Shown here piece by piece: positions 25,495 through 36,483 of a stretch of DNA of 64,000 bases (positions within the stretch are counted from its first letter, which is position 1; every line of letters starts with the position of its first letter). The stretch covers positions 336,606-400,605 of the forward strand of contig NZ_MJGV01000079.1 of assembly GCF_001865015.1 (NCBI RefSeq), read 5' to 3'. The translations under genes were made by a program, and so were the position numbers. The DNA comes from Curtobacterium sp. MMLR14_010. Its GTDB lineage: Bacteria; Actinomycetota; Actinomycetes; Actinomycetales; Microbacteriaceae. The notes under the pieces were generated by a model, which was not told the origin of the DNA, made no database searches, and saw only the letters and a list, made by a program, of their open reading frames with translations.

Positions 25495-26063
25495 GCACGC
25501 CAGACGAGATCCGCGCAGAGATCGAGCAGACACGGGGGACCCTCGGGTCCGACGTGGACGCCCTCGCCGACAAGGTGAGCCCGTCATCGATCGCACACCG
25601 TCAGACCGAGAAGGTCAAGAGCCGCTTCCAGGGCGTCCGCGACTCCGTCATGGGCGCAGCCGACTCGGCTCGCTCCAGCGCCTCGGGCTCCGCCTCCGGT
25701 GCGACCGACCAGGCCAAGGACGCCGCCCAGCGCGGTGTCGAGAAGGCCAAGGGCAACCCGCTCGCCGTGGGGCTCATCGCCTTCGGTGCCGGGTGGCTCG
25801 CGTCGTCGCTCATCCCGACCTCGGCGAAGGAGGAGGAGCTGGCCGGTGAACTCAAGGACCGCGCAGCGCCCCTCGTCGACCAGGTCAAGGAGACCGCGAA
25901 GGACGTCGGCTCGCAGCTCGGCGGCTCCGCCAAGGAGCACGCGCAGGACCTGAAGGGCACCGCGCAGGACGCGGCCCAGACGGTGAAGGACGAGGCGCAG
26001 GGCGCCGCGTCCGACGTCAAGGACAACGCGCAGTCGTCCGCACAGGACGTGCGCGGGGCCTGA
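25491..26063 (+). CDS. DUF3618 protein
   Basis: 190 residues starting with the family signature MSTPDEIRAEIEQTRGTLGS then DVDALADKVSPSSIAHRQTE. One membrane helix (NPLAVGLIAFGAGWLASSLI) is followed by a second LEA-like coiled stretch. DUF3618 genes nearly always lie downstream of Holin-X genes, as here. Role unknown; probably envelope-associated. Followed 16 bp after its stop by a palindrome. Confidence 0.88.
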   Translation: MSTPDEIRAEIEQTRGTLGSDVDALADKVSPSSIAHRQTEKVKSRFQGVRDSVMGAADSARSSASGSASGATDQAKDAAQRGVEKAKGNPLAVGLIAFGAGWLASSLIPTSAKEEELAGELKDRAAPLVDQVKETAKDVGSQLGGSAKEHAQDLKGTAQDAAQTVKDEAQGAASDVKDNAQSSAQDVRGA

Positions 26064-26079
26064 GACCCAGCCGCAGATC

Positions 26080-26119
26080 GACGGGAGGCACGGTGCCAGC
26101 TGGCACCGTGCCTCCCGTC
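26080..26119. repeat. Gene-end palindrome, copy 2
   Basis: A perfect 40-bp palindrome; left half GACGGGAGGCACGGTGCCAG. It lies 16 bp after the DUF3618 stop. The eleventh base pair is A-T here, C-G at 29858 and T-A at 57018, which is covariation. Confidence 0.88.
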
Positions 26120-26192
26120 CGTCGTGTGGTCGAGCGTCGCGTCATGCGGCTCACTGGGTTGTCGGTGACGTCGCCGGGAGTTCGCTGGAGGG

Positions 26193-26870
26193 ATGACCGA
26201 TGCTCCCTCGACCGCAGTCCTGTTCGACATCGACGGCACGCTCGTCGACTCCAACTACGCGCACGTCGATGCCTGGTGGCGTGCCTTCCGGGTGACCGGG
26301 CAGTCGGTCGACGCCTGGCGCATCCACCGGCTGATCGGGATGGACGCCTCCCGCCTGCTCGACGAGCTCGTGCCGGACATGTCCGACGAGGACCGCGACA
26401 CCGCGAAGCAGTACCAGGCCGCCTACTTCGCCGAGCACATGCCGCGCCTGCGGCTGCTGCCGGGTGCGCGTGAGCTGCTCGAGGCCGTGGCGTCCCGCGG
26501 CCACGCGGTCGTGCTCGCGACGAGTGCCCCCGAGAACGAGCTCGTCCGGCTGCGCGAACTGCTCGACGCCGAGCAGTGGATCAGCGTCGTGACGAGCGGC
26601 GAGGACGTCGAGGAGGCCAAGCCCGCTCCCGACATCGTGCAGGTCGCGCTCGACCGTGCGGGCGTCGAGCCGGGGAACGCCGTGATGATCGGCGACGCGA
26701 TGTGGGACGTGGAGACCTCGGTGAAGGTCGGAGTGGTCTGCATCTCCGTGATGACGGGTGGCGTCGGCGGCGACGAGCTGCGGAACGCCGGGGCTGCTGC
26801 CGTGTACGACGACGCGGCTGCGGTGCTGGCCGACATCGACGACGGGCCGATCGGCGCGCTCGGGCGGTGA
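26193..26870 (+). CDS. HAD-superfamily hydrolase, phosphoglycolate-phosphatase-like
   Basis: A 225-residue phosphatase of HAD subfamily IA. Motif I DIDGTLVDSN, motif II LATSAP, motif III lysine in EEAKPAPDIV, motif IV MIGDAMWDV; all catalytic residues are present. The cap domain (about 20-90) is helical. Acts on small phosphometabolites; substrate undetermined. Monocistronic-looking. Confidence 0.88.
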   Translation: MTDAPSTAVLFDIDGTLVDSNYAHVDAWWRAFRVTGQSVDAWRIHRLIGMDASRLLDELVPDMSDEDRDTAKQYQAAYFAEHMPRLRLLPGARELLEAVASRGHAVVLATSAPENELVRLRELLDAEQWISVVTSGEDVEEAKPAPDIVQVALDRAGVEPGNAVMIGDAMWDVETSVKVGVVCISVMTGGVGGDELRNAGAAAVYDDAAAVLADIDDGPIGALGR

Positions 26871-26964
26871 GCGCCGGGCGGGGTCGGGTGGTGCTTCGGT
26901 CGTCCGTGGCTCGTCGTCGGGTGGCGGCGACCGGTGTCGGACCCGCGTGGAAAGATGGTCGATC

Positions 26965-27447
26965 GTGATCACGATCGAACGCGTCCTCTGGGACGACCCC
27001 CGCGCCGTCACCCTCCGTGCCCGCATGGACGAGGAGATGCACGAGCGGTACGGCTCGGCCAACGCGGACGAGGACCCCGCCGTCACGGCCGAGCGGGACC
27101 GTGCCCTGTCGGTGGACCCGTCGTCGGTGATCTGTTCGGTGCTCGCGATCGACGAGTCCGGTGAAGCCGTCGGCCACATCGCGATCCGCCGGCTCCGTGA
27201 CGAGGTCGAGCTGAAGCGCCTGATCGTGCTGTCCTCGGCGCGTGGCAAGGGCGCGGCGACGAAGCTGCTCGACGAGTGCGAGCAGATCGGCCGCGAGCAG
27301 GGGGCCGAGCGGTTGATCCTGCAGACGGGCGACCGGCAGCCCGACGCCGTCGCGTTGTACGAGAAGACCGGCTGGCGAGCGATCCCCGTCTACGAGCCGT
27401 ACCTCGCGACGATGCCGTGGTCGTTCTGCTTCGACAAGGCGCTGTAG
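26965..27447 (+). CDS. GNAT-family N-acetyltransferase
   Basis: A 160-residue acetyltransferase. The acetyl-CoA loop is in VLSSARGKGAATKLLDECEQ and the C-terminal sheet in AVALYEKTGWRAIPVYEPY. The GTG at 26965 is favoured; an in-frame GTG at 26947 is an alternative. The start lies in a perfect 16-bp palindrome (GATCGTGATCACGATC, 26961-26976). Substrate unknown. Confidence 0.83.
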   Translation: MITIERVLWDDPRAVTLRARMDEEMHERYGSANADEDPAVTAERDRALSVDPSSVICSVLAIDESGEAVGHIAIRRLRDEVELKRLIVLSSARGKGAATKLLDECEQIGREQGAERLILQTGDRQPDAVALYEKTGWRAIPVYEPYLATMPWSFCFDKAL

Positions 27448-27461
27448 GCCGCTCCGATCCT

Positions 27462-27492
27462 GAATTGCACTTTCTGCTCCTGAGTGCAATTC
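27462..27492. promoter_or_regulatory. TetR operator upstream of the efflux pair
   Basis: Perfect inverted repeat GAATTGCACT (27462-27471) and AGTGCAATTC (27483-27492) with an 11-bp spacer, ending 4 bp before the regulator's GTG. Its AT-rich character stands out in the GC-rich surroundings. TTGCAC within the left arm could serve as a -35. Predicted self-binding site of the TetR at 27497. Confidence 0.8.
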
Positions 27493-27496
27493 TTGC

Positions 27497-29857
<2,361 letters not shown>

Positions 29858-29859
<2 letters not shown>

Positions 29860-29897
29860 CGGGAGGCCCGGTGCCAGCTGGCACCGGGCCTCCCGTC
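29858..29897. repeat. Gene-end palindrome, copy 3
   Basis: A perfect 40-bp palindrome; left half GACGGGAGGCCCGGTGCCAG. It overlaps the TGA of the MFS gene. Same family as 9637, 26080 and 57018. Confidence 0.88.
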
Positions 29898-29941
29898 CGT
29901 CGTCGGTGCGCGTCGCGGACCCGCGCTGCCTGCTGTGTGTC

Positions 29942-30009
29942 CCCGCCTGCCGACCTGCCGACCTGCCCACCTGCCCCACCTGCCCCACCTGCCCACCTGC
30001 CCACCTACC
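29942..30009 (+). repeat. CCTGCC-rich low-complexity tract
   Basis: Irregular tandem copies of CTGCCGAC and CTGCCCAC/CTGCCCCAC units. No coding signal on either strand. It is part of the 308-bp gap between the MFS and LacI genes; a 48-bp tandem repeat follows. Confidence 0.7.
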
Positions 30010-30020
30010 CGACTTGGAAC

Positions 30021-30139
30021 GACAACCTCGAGGTCGTACGACAACGGTGTTGTCGCGGGGGTCGACGCGCGGCGGTGCTCTGCGGACGCGCGACATCGTC
30101 GAGGTCGTACGACAGCGGTGGTGTCGCGCGGGTCGGCGC
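30021..30139. repeat. Tandem 48-bp direct repeat with small hairpins
   Basis: Two copies, 30021-30068 and 30092-30139, match at 42 of 48 positions with a period of 71 bp. Both share TCGAGGTCGTACGACA. Copy 1 forms a perfect hairpin GACAAC-GGT-GTTGTC; copy 2 has one mismatch. It sits between the convergent MFS and LacI genes; no gene is seen here. Confidence 0.8.
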
Positions 30140-30167
30140 TGCTGCACCATCCGCGCGACGGATCGCG

Positions 30168-31178
30168 TCAGGCGCCGGTGCTCGCGCGGGGGACCAGCCG
30201 TGTGGGGAGGGCCGGGTCGGGCGCCTCGGTGCCGTCGAGCGTCGCGAGGAACCGGAGCGCCGCTGCCCGACCGAGTTCGGCTCCGGGCAGTGCGACGCTC
30301 GTCAGGGCCGGCGCGGTGACGGACGACGACGGCAGGTCGTCGAACCCGGCGACCGCGAGGGTGCCGGGCACGGCGATGCCCCGTTCGGCGGCCACGCGGA
30401 GCACCCCGTACGCCAGAGTGTCGGCCGCACCGACGACAGCGGTGACGCCGTCGTCGAGCCAGGTGTCGACGACGGTTCCCACGGCGGTCGCGGCGGCGTC
30501 GATCGTCAGGTCCGCGCGCGCCACGACGGGCGACACGGTGATGCCGGCTACGGCGCAGGCCTCGTCGAACAGGGAGCGGCGCACGGCGAAGGTCGTCGCG
30601 CGCGAGGTCCCGTCGAGGTACCCGACACGGCGGTGTCCGGCGGCGGCGAGGTGGGTGACGAGGGCCTCGACGCCGGAGGACAGGTCGTAGTTGACGGCGC
30701 CCGGGCCACCAGGAGCGTCGAGCAGCACCACGGGGACGCCGGCGGACATGGACTCGCCGTCGGCCGGGGCATCGACCAGGATCCCCGCGGGCCGCAGTCG
30801 TTCGAACCGGCGGACGTCCGCGTCGACGGGCTGTTCGCCACGCTCTGTGACCGACAGCACGAGCTGGAAGCGGTCGCCGACGGTGTCCCGGACGCCGCGG
30901 ATGACCTCGGCGAAGAACGGGTTCGACAGGTCGGGCGCGATGAGCACCACGAGGTCGCCGCTGCCCCGCGCGAGGGAGCTCGCGGCGTGGTCGACCACGT
31001 ACCCGAGCTCGGTGACGGCGTCGCGGACCCGGCTGGCGATCGGCACGGACACGCGGCCGCGGTCCTTGCCGTTCACCACGAGGGAGACCGTCGCGATGCT
31101 CGTGCCGGCGCGTTCGGCCACCATCGCCGCGGTCACGCGTCCCGACGACGCGGGGCGACTTGGCGGGGACGGGGGCAC
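30168..31178 (-). CDS. LacI-family transcriptional repressor
   Basis: A 336-residue LacI/GalR repressor. The HTH is VTAAMVAERAGTSIATVSLV, with hinge VRDAVTELGYVVDHAASSLA; the sugar-binding domain contains LVVLIAPDLSNPFFAEVIRG and DDLPSSSVTAPALTSV. It starts with GTG at 31178. It is divergent from the nucleoside hydrolase operon and lies next to two operator palindromes. The inducer is probably ribose or a ribonucleoside (inference from target genes). Confidence 0.9.
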   Translation of the reverse strand: MPPSPPSRPASSGRVTAAMVAERAGTSIATVSLVVNGKDRGRVSVPIASRVRDAVTELGYVVDHAASSLARGSGDLVVLIAPDLSNPFFAEVIRGVRDTVGDRFQLVLSVTERGEQPVDADVRRFERLRPAGILVDAPADGESMSAGVPVVLLDAPGGPGAVNYDLSSGVEALVTHLAAAGHRRVGYLDGTSRATTFAVRRSLFDEACAVAGITVSPVVARADLTIDAAATAVGTVVDTWLDDGVTAVVGAADTLAYGVLRVAAERGIAVPGTLAVAGFDDLPSSSVTAPALTSVALPGAELGRAAALRFLATLDGTEAPDPALPTRLVPRASTGA

Positions 31179-31238
31179 GGCGTCGATGCTACCCAGCGGC
31201 GCGACGGATGCCGGCCCGTGAGCGCGCCCGACTTGACG

Positions 31239-31274
31239 TCAAGCGCTTGATGCGCTGTGATGTCAAACGCTTGA
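31239..31274. promoter_or_regulatory. Two LacI-type operators in the divergent promoter
   Basis: TCAAGCGCTTGA (31239-31250, perfect palindrome) and TCAAACGCTTGA (31263-31274, one mismatch) both have the central CG typical of LacI/GalR operators. Centres are 24 bp apart, a little over two helical turns. They lie between the lacI-type gene and the nucleoside hydrolase operon. Confidence 0.85.
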
Positions 31275-31351
31275 CGCCTCGGGACCGGAGCGTCGATCGC
31301 CGACCACCACCCGGGCACGCGCCCGGATCCCCGACGAAGTGGAGCACCACC

Positions 31352-32413
31352 GTGACCGACGCCCGCCGCCAGCCCGAGAAGATCATCCTCGACTGCGACC
31401 CCGGCCACGACGACGCCGTCGCGATGCTGCTCGCCCACGGCAACCCGGACATCGAGCTCCTCGCCGTCACCACCGTCGTCGGCAACCAGACGCTCCCGAA
31501 GGTGACGCGGAACGCCCTGGCCGTCGCCCGCATCGCCGGGATCACGGGCGTGCCGTTCGCCGCGGGGGCCGCGCGTCCGATCCTCCGCCCGATCGAGGTC
31601 GCCCCGGCCATCCACGGCGAGAGCGGCCTCGACGGACCGGTCCTGCCCGAGCCGTCGTTCCAGCTCGACGAGCGCCACGCGGTCGACCTGATCATCGACA
31701 CCGTGATGGCGCACGAGCCCGGCACCGTCACCCTCGTGCCGACCGGTGGCCTGACGAACATCGCACTCGCGGCCCGCAAGGAGCCCCGCATCGTCGAGCG
31801 CGTGAAGCAGGTCGTCCTGATGGGCGGCGGCGTGCACGTGGGCAACTGGAGCCCGGTCGCCGAGTTCAACATCGTGATCGACCCCGAGGCCGCGTCGATC
31901 GTCTTCGACGCCGGCTGGGACGTCGTCATGGTCGGGCTCGACCTGACGCACCAGGCCCTCGCCACCCCCGAGGTCGCCGCCAGGATCGCCGCTGTCGGCA
32001 CCGGGCCCGCCGCCTTCGTCGGGGAGCTCCTCGACTTCTTCGGCCAGACCTACAAGGACGCGCAGGGCTTCGACGCCCCGCCGGTCCACGACCCCTGCGC
32101 GGTCGCCTACGTGATCGACCCGACGATCGTCCGCGCCGTGAAGGTCCCGATCCGCGTCGAGACCCAGGGCACGCTGACCCTCGGCATGACCGTCGCCGAC
32201 TTCCGTGCGCCCGCACCGGAGGACTGCCGCACGAGTGCCGCGCTGGAGCTCGACCACGGCCGGTTCTGGGACCTCGTCGTCGACGCCCTCGAGCGCATCG
32301 GCGAGACGCCCGACACCGGCTGGACGCCCCGTGCCGCCGCCGACGCCGTCGAGGCCGGCCTGACCACGCAGCCGAGCACGAACCAGCCGACCATCACCAC
32401 CACGGAGATCTGA
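31352..32413 (+). CDS. Inosine/uridine-preferring nucleoside hydrolase
   Basis: A 353-residue N-ribohydrolase that splits ribonucleosides into base and ribose. The calcium-binding aspartate cluster is in ILDCDPGHDDAVAMLL; further family segments are AVTTVVGNQTLPKVTRNAL, NIALAARKEP and VLMGGG..GN.SPVAEFNI. The C-terminal VHDPCAVAYVIDP carries the late catalytic region. The GTG at 31352 is preceded by GGAG. First gene of a LacI-controlled operon, followed after 6 bp by an MFS transporter. Confidence 0.92.
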   Translation: MTDARRQPEKIILDCDPGHDDAVAMLLAHGNPDIELLAVTTVVGNQTLPKVTRNALAVARIAGITGVPFAAGAARPILRPIEVAPAIHGESGLDGPVLPEPSFQLDERHAVDLIIDTVMAHEPGTVTLVPTGGLTNIALAARKEPRIVERVKQVVLMGGGVHVGNWSPVAEFNIVIDPEAASIVFDAGWDVVMVGLDLTHQALATPEVAARIAAVGTGPAAFVGELLDFFGQTYKDAQGFDAPPVHDPCAVAYVIDPTIVRAVKVPIRVETQGTLTLGMTVADFRAPAPEDCRTSAALELDHGRFWDLVVDALERIGETPDTGWTPRAAADAVEAGLTTQPSTNQPTITTTEI

Positions 32414-32419
32414 CCCACC

Positions 32420-33868
32420 ATGAGCACCCCCTCGACGACGAAGTCGAACACGTCGAAGAAGTCCATCGGCGCGCTCACCGCCGCACTCCTCGCCGCCTGC
32501 ATCGCCTTCCAGCTCAACGCCAGCATGCTCAGCCCCGCGCTGGTCACCATGGCGCGCGAACTCCGCACCGACGACGCGACGATCGGCCTCTCGCAGACCC
32601 TGTACTTCACGCTCGCCGCGCTGTTCTCCCTGTTCCTGCCCCGCCTGTCGGACATCGTCGGCCGGAAGCGCGTGCTCGTCGGCATGCTCGCCGTGATGCT
32701 CGTCGGCAGCATCGTCGCCGCCGTCGCGGTGAACGTCCCGATGCTCTTCGCCGGCCGCATCATCCAGGGCGTCACCGGTCCGGTCGTGCCCATCTGCCTG
32801 CTCGTCCTGCGCAACGAGATCACCGACCCGAAGCGCTACGGCGCTGCCCTCGGTCTGCTCACCGCGGTGAACGGCGGCATCGCGGGGATCGACGCCCTGG
32901 CCGGCGGCTGGATCGCGACGAACTTCGGCTTCCGCGGGATCTTCTGGGTGATCGCGGTCGTCACGGTCGTCGCGCTGGCCCTCGTCACCGTCTGGGGCGT
33001 CGAGTCGCGCCCGTCCGCCGGCACCCGCATGGACTGGGTCGGCGTCGTCCCCCTCGTCATCTCGGTCGGAGCCCTGCTGACGGCGTTCAACGAGGCCGGC
33101 AAGCTCGGCGCCGCGAACCCGCTCCTCGTGGTCGGCGGGATCGTCGTCGCGCTCTTGGCCTTCGCCGTGTTCTGGGCGGTCGAGTCCCGCGTCCGCGAGC
33201 CGCTCGTCGAGACGCGCTTCCTCAAGCGCCGGGGCACGTGGGCGCTCCTCGCCACGACCTTCCTGACGATGACCGGCGTCTTCGCGGTCGTGAACGGCCT
33301 GGTCACGTCGCTCGCCCAGAACGGCGACGCCGGCTTCGGGATGGAGGCCGACCTCGCCTCCCTCGTCTTCCTCACGCCGTACGCGCTGGTCGGGTGGATC
33401 GTCGGGCCGTTCGCCGGTCGGCTCGCCCCGACGCTCGGCTACCGCGCCGTGCTGCGCGTCGGGCTCGTCGGCAGCATCGTCGCCACCGTCCTGATGGCGC
33501 TCGTCGGCGTGCACTCGCTGCCGGTCCTCGTCGCGACCACCGTGCTCATCGGCATCACGTACGCCGGCATCGCGAACATCATCCTGAACGGCCTGGGCAT
33601 CGTGCTCTCCCCGGCGTCGAACCCCGGGTTCCTGCCGGGACTCAACGCGGGCGCGTTCAACCTCGGCGCGGGCGTCAGCTTCGCCGTGCTGCCGGCGCTG
33701 CAGATCGCGCTCGGGGTCGGCGGGTCCTCGGGGACGTCCGGCTACTCCGGTGGGATGCTGCTCGGAGCCGTCATCACGACCGCCGCCCTGGCGATCTCGT
33801 TCCTCATCCCCCGACCGGAGGATGCCGAGACCACCGCCATCGTCCAACAGAAGGAGAGCGTCCGATGA
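32420..33868 (+). CDS. MFS transporter in the nucleoside operon
   Basis: A 482-residue major facilitator with about 14 helices. Motif A-like LPRLSDIVGRKRVLVG, and an unusually long stretch of Ala/Val-rich helices. Related to DHA2 pumps, but placed between a nucleoside hydrolase and a ribokinase, so nucleoside or ribose uptake is the best inferred role. Its stop overlaps the ribokinase start (ATGA). Confidence 0.85.
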   Translation: MSTPSTTKSNTSKKSIGALTAALLAACIAFQLNASMLSPALVTMARELRTDDATIGLSQTLYFTLAALFSLFLPRLSDIVGRKRVLVGMLAVMLVGSIVAAVAVNVPMLFAGRIIQGVTGPVVPICLLVLRNEITDPKRYGAALGLLTAVNGGIAGIDALAGGWIATNFGFRGIFWVIAVVTVVALALVTVWGVESRPSAGTRMDWVGVVPLVISVGALLTAFNEAGKLGAANPLLVVGGIVVALLAFAVFWAVESRVREPLVETRFLKRRGTWALLATTFLTMTGVFAVVNGLVTSLAQNGDAGFGMEADLASLVFLTPYALVGWIVGPFAGRLAPTLGYRAVLRVGLVGSIVATVLMALVGVHSLPVLVATTVLIGITYAGIANIILNGLGIVLSPASNPGFLPGLNAGAFNLGAGVSFAVLPALQIALGVGGSSGTSGYSGGMLLGAVITTAALAISFLIPRPEDAETTAIVQQKESVR

Positions 33869-34725
33869 CCGAGACCATCGTGATCATCGGGTCGTTGAAC
33901 GCGGACCTGGTCGTCCGGACGGACCGCTTCCCGAAGCCAGGCGAGACCCTGCACGGATCCGACCTCGCGATCCTGCCCGGGGGCAAGTCCGCCAACCAGG
34001 CCGTCGCAGCCGGGAGGCTCGGGGGCGCGGTCCGCATGATCGGTGCGGTCGGCGACGACGGGAACGGCGCACTTCTCCGCGACTCCGTCGCGGCGGCCGG
34101 TGCCGACACGACGCACGTCGCCGTCCGCGAGGGAACGGCCACCGGCACCGCCGTCATCACCGTCGACGCCAGCGGCGAGAACACCATCGTGATCTCCGGC
34201 GGCGCGAACGCCACGCTGACCCCGGACGACCTGCCCGCCGAGGCCTTCCGCGACGCCGCGGTGCTCGGCCTGTGCCTCGAGGTGTCCATCGACGTGGTGC
34301 TCGCCGCCGCCCGCGCCGCGCACGAGGCCGGCGTCACGGTGCTGACGAACCTGTCCCCGTTCGGTGACGTGCCGCGCGAACTGCTCGACCTGACCGACGT
34401 GCTCCTGGTGAACGAGCACGAGGCCGCTGCACTCGGCGACCACGGCGTCGCCCGGTCGATCGTGACCCGCGGTGGCGACGGCTCGGTCGTCCACGACGGC
34501 GACGCCGCGCCCGTCGAGGTCCCCGCGGTGCCCGTCGAGGCCGTCGACACCACCGGCTGCGGTGACGCGTTCATGGGTGCCGTGGCGCTCCGGCTCGCTG
34601 CGGGCGACACGCTCCTCGAGGCCGCGCGGTTCGCCGCCGGCGTCGGGGCCTACGCCGCGACCGGGGCAGGGGCACAGGCGTCCTACCCGACCACGCCCCA
34701 GCTCGAGGCGTTCCTGCGGGCGTAG
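33865..34725 (+). CDS. rbsK: Ribokinase-like PfkB kinase
   Basis: A 286-residue PfkB sugar kinase. N-terminal IIGSLNADLVVRTDRFPKPG, substrate loop LPGGKSANQAVAAGRLG, and the C-terminal anion hole and catalytic Asp in DTTGCGDAFMGAVALRLA. It would phosphorylate the ribose released by the hydrolase to ribose-5-phosphate. Translationally coupled to the MFS gene. Ribose is inferred from operon context. Confidence 0.88.
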   Translation: MTETIVIIGSLNADLVVRTDRFPKPGETLHGSDLAILPGGKSANQAVAAGRLGGAVRMIGAVGDDGNGALLRDSVAAAGADTTHVAVREGTATGTAVITVDASGENTIVISGGANATLTPDDLPAEAFRDAAVLGLCLEVSIDVVLAAARAAHEAGVTVLTNLSPFGDVPRELLDLTDVLLVNEHEAAALGDHGVARSIVTRGGDGSVVHDGDAAPVEVPAVPVEAVDTTGCGDAFMGAVALRLAAGDTLLEAARFAAGVGAYAATGAGAQASYPTTPQLEAFLRA

Positions 34726-34728
34726 GGC

Positions 34729-34745
34729 GAGCCTCCAGCCCGTCC
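34729..34745. repeat. Half-site of the gene-end palindrome family
   Basis: GAGCCTCCAGCCCGTCC, directly after the ribokinase stop, matches one arm of the 40-bp palindromes; the partner arm is absent. Probably a decayed or incomplete copy. Confidence 0.45.
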
Positions 34746-34787
34746 CGGCGGTCCAGGCGACCCCGCTGCGGCCGCTAGCGTTGCCGC

Positions 34788-35729
34788 ATGCGCGTGGGAG
34801 TCCTCGACATCGGGTCCAACACCGGTCACCTGCTGGTGGTCGACGCCCACGGCGGCGCAGCGCCGCTGCCGGCGTCCTCCTTCAAGCAGGCGCTCCGGCT
34901 CGCCGAGCACCTCGACGAGCGGGGTGCGGTGACGCAGGCCGGGATCGACGCCCTCACCGGGTTCGTCGCCGAGTCGGTCCGGGTGGCCGAGGACCGCGGG
35001 TGCGAGGACATGCTCGGCTTCGCGACCTCGGCCGTGCGTGACGCGGTGAACTCCGACGCCGTCCTGGCCCACGTGCAGGACCGCACCGGCGTCGAGCTCG
35101 CCGTGCTGTCCGGGTCGGACGAGGCCCGGCTGACCTTCCTGGCCGTGCGCCGCTGGTTCGGCTGGTCCGCCGGACGTCTCGCCGTGTTCGACATCGGTGG
35201 CGGGTCGCTCGAGATCGCCGGCGGTGCGGACGAGGCACCGGACGTCGCGTGGTCGATGCCGATCGGCGCCGCCCGGCTGGCACGGTCGTTCTTCGCCGCC
35301 GGGACGCCGACGGAGGACGACGTCCGCCGTCTCCGGCACGACATCCGGGTCGAGATCGCCCGGGACGCCGGCAAACTCCTCCGATCGGGGGTTCCGGACC
35401 GGGCAGTTGCGACCTCGAAGACGTTCCGGTCCATCGCCCGCATCTGCGGTGCGGCGCCGTCGGCCGCCGGGCCGCTCGTCGCACGCTCGCTCGACGGTGA
35501 CGTCCTCCGGGCGAAGCTGCCGTCGCTGCTGCAGATGTCCGTCGCCGAGCTCGCGGCGCTGCCCGGGGTCTCCCCGAGCCGGGCGCACCAGGTCGTGCCG
35601 GGCGCGCTCGTCGCCGAGGCGTGCCTGGACATCTTCGACCTGCCGGCGTTGGAGATCTGCCCGTGGGCGCTCCGCGAGGGCGTCATCCTCGAGCGGCTCG
35701 ACCAGCTGTCGGTGCTCGGCGCGCCCTAG
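34788..35729 (+). CDS. Ppx/GppA-family phosphatase
   Basis: A 313-residue ASKHA-fold enzyme of the exopolyphosphatase/pppGpp phosphatase family. Phosphate loops: [19 protein letters not shown] and [15 protein letters not shown]. It is the short actinobacterial type without the C-terminal HD-like domain. Possible roles are polyphosphate hydrolysis or stringent-response turnover. It overlaps by 4 nt at its 3' end with the convergent ABM gene. Confidence 0.88.
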   Translation: MRVGVLDIGSNTGHLLVVDAHGGAAPLPASSFKQALRLAEHLDERGAVTQAGIDALTGFVAESVRVAEDRGCEDMLGFATSAVRDAVNSDAVLAHVQDRTGVELAVLSGSDEARLTFLAVRRWFGWSAGRLAVFDIGGGSLEIAGGADEAPDVAWSMPIGAARLARSFFAAGTPTEDDVRRLRHDIRVEIARDAGKLLRSGVPDRAVATSKTFRSIARICGAAPSAAGPLVARSLDGDVLRAKLPSLLQMSVAELAALPGVSPSRAHQVVPGALVAEACLDIFDLPALEICPWALREGVILERLDQLSVLGAP

Positions 35730-36346
35730 CGGCTGCGGGCACTCCGTGGCCTCGGCGGTGCGAGCAGCCACGGCCGGATGAGCTTCGTCACGAACGGCAG
35801 CACCCAGAACGTCATGATCGGCGTGAGCACGACCGTGGTGATGAGGACGCGGGGGAACGCGGCGAGCCCGGCGAACGACGGCACGAGCAGCCCGACCACG
35901 ATCGTGAACACGAGGTTGACCGGGAAGAACCCGAGCCAGATGCTCACCGCCTGCTTCCAGCGTGGGGGAGCGCTCGACGACGGAGCGTCCTCGGGGACGT
36001 CGAACCAGCCCTCGATGCCGGTGCGCTTCTCGACGCGGGACTCCACCACGAGGTCACGGCCCAGGTCGAGCCAGCGCAGCCGGTCGTCGGAGTTCTCCCA
36101 CGTCGACAGGGAGTCGTGGTCGGCGAAGCGGTAGAGCATGTGCCACTCGCGGGACTGCGCGCGGGAGCGGACCCATCCGGACCCGAGGAAGCCCGGGTAG
36201 CGGTTCGCCAGGTTCACGCCGGACTGCACCCAGCGGGTGACCTCGGGGATGCGCTCGGGTTCGACCAGGCGGGTGATGGACACGGTGACGGGTGGGCCGG
36301 CGGTCTCGGGTGACGACTGCAGGCTCCCAGGCTCTTGTGGAGTCAT
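35726..36346 (-). CDS. ABM-domain membrane protein (COG3224-like)
   Basis: 206 residues. An N-terminal antibiotic-biosynthesis-monooxygenase-like ferredoxin fold (about 20-110: [20 protein letters not shown]) is followed by two C-terminal membrane helices ([20 protein letters not shown] and [20 protein letters not shown]). The ABM+2TM layout is widespread; function not established. Convergent with Ppx/GppA. Confidence 0.8.
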   Translation of the reverse strand: MTPQEPGSLQSSPETAGPPVTVSITRLVEPERIPEVTRWVQSGVNLANRYPGFLGSGWVRSRAQSREWHMLYRFADHDSLSTWENSDDRLRWLDLGRDLVVESRVEKRTGIEGWFDVPEDAPSSSAPPRWKQAVSIWLGFFPVNLVFTIVVGLLVPSFAGLAAFPRVLITTVVLTPIMTFWVLPFVTKLIRPWLLAPPRPRSARSR

Positions 36347-36416
36347 CCGACCAGTGTCCCTGACCCGTGTTTCACGCTCGTGACGCCGCCGTCCCGGACA
36401 CGGCCCCGGACACGGG

Positions 36417-36454
36417 GCGGGGCACCGACCACCGGGTGGTGGCCGATGCCCCGC
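36417..36454 (-). terminator. Terminator hairpin of the GH3 gene
   Basis: A 38-nt near-perfect hairpin with arms beginning GCGGGGCA. The two arm mismatches become G-U wobbles when read on the minus strand, so it is stable in the GH3 transcript rather than its complement. It starts 30 nt beyond the GH3 stop. Confidence 0.7.
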
Positions 36455-36483
36455 AGGTCATCCGGACGTGTGTCGGTCGGCGG

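Noticed and set aside
30021..30139. Short CRISPR-like repeat pair
   Set aside because: Two diverged copies with a 23-bp spacer and no cas genes.
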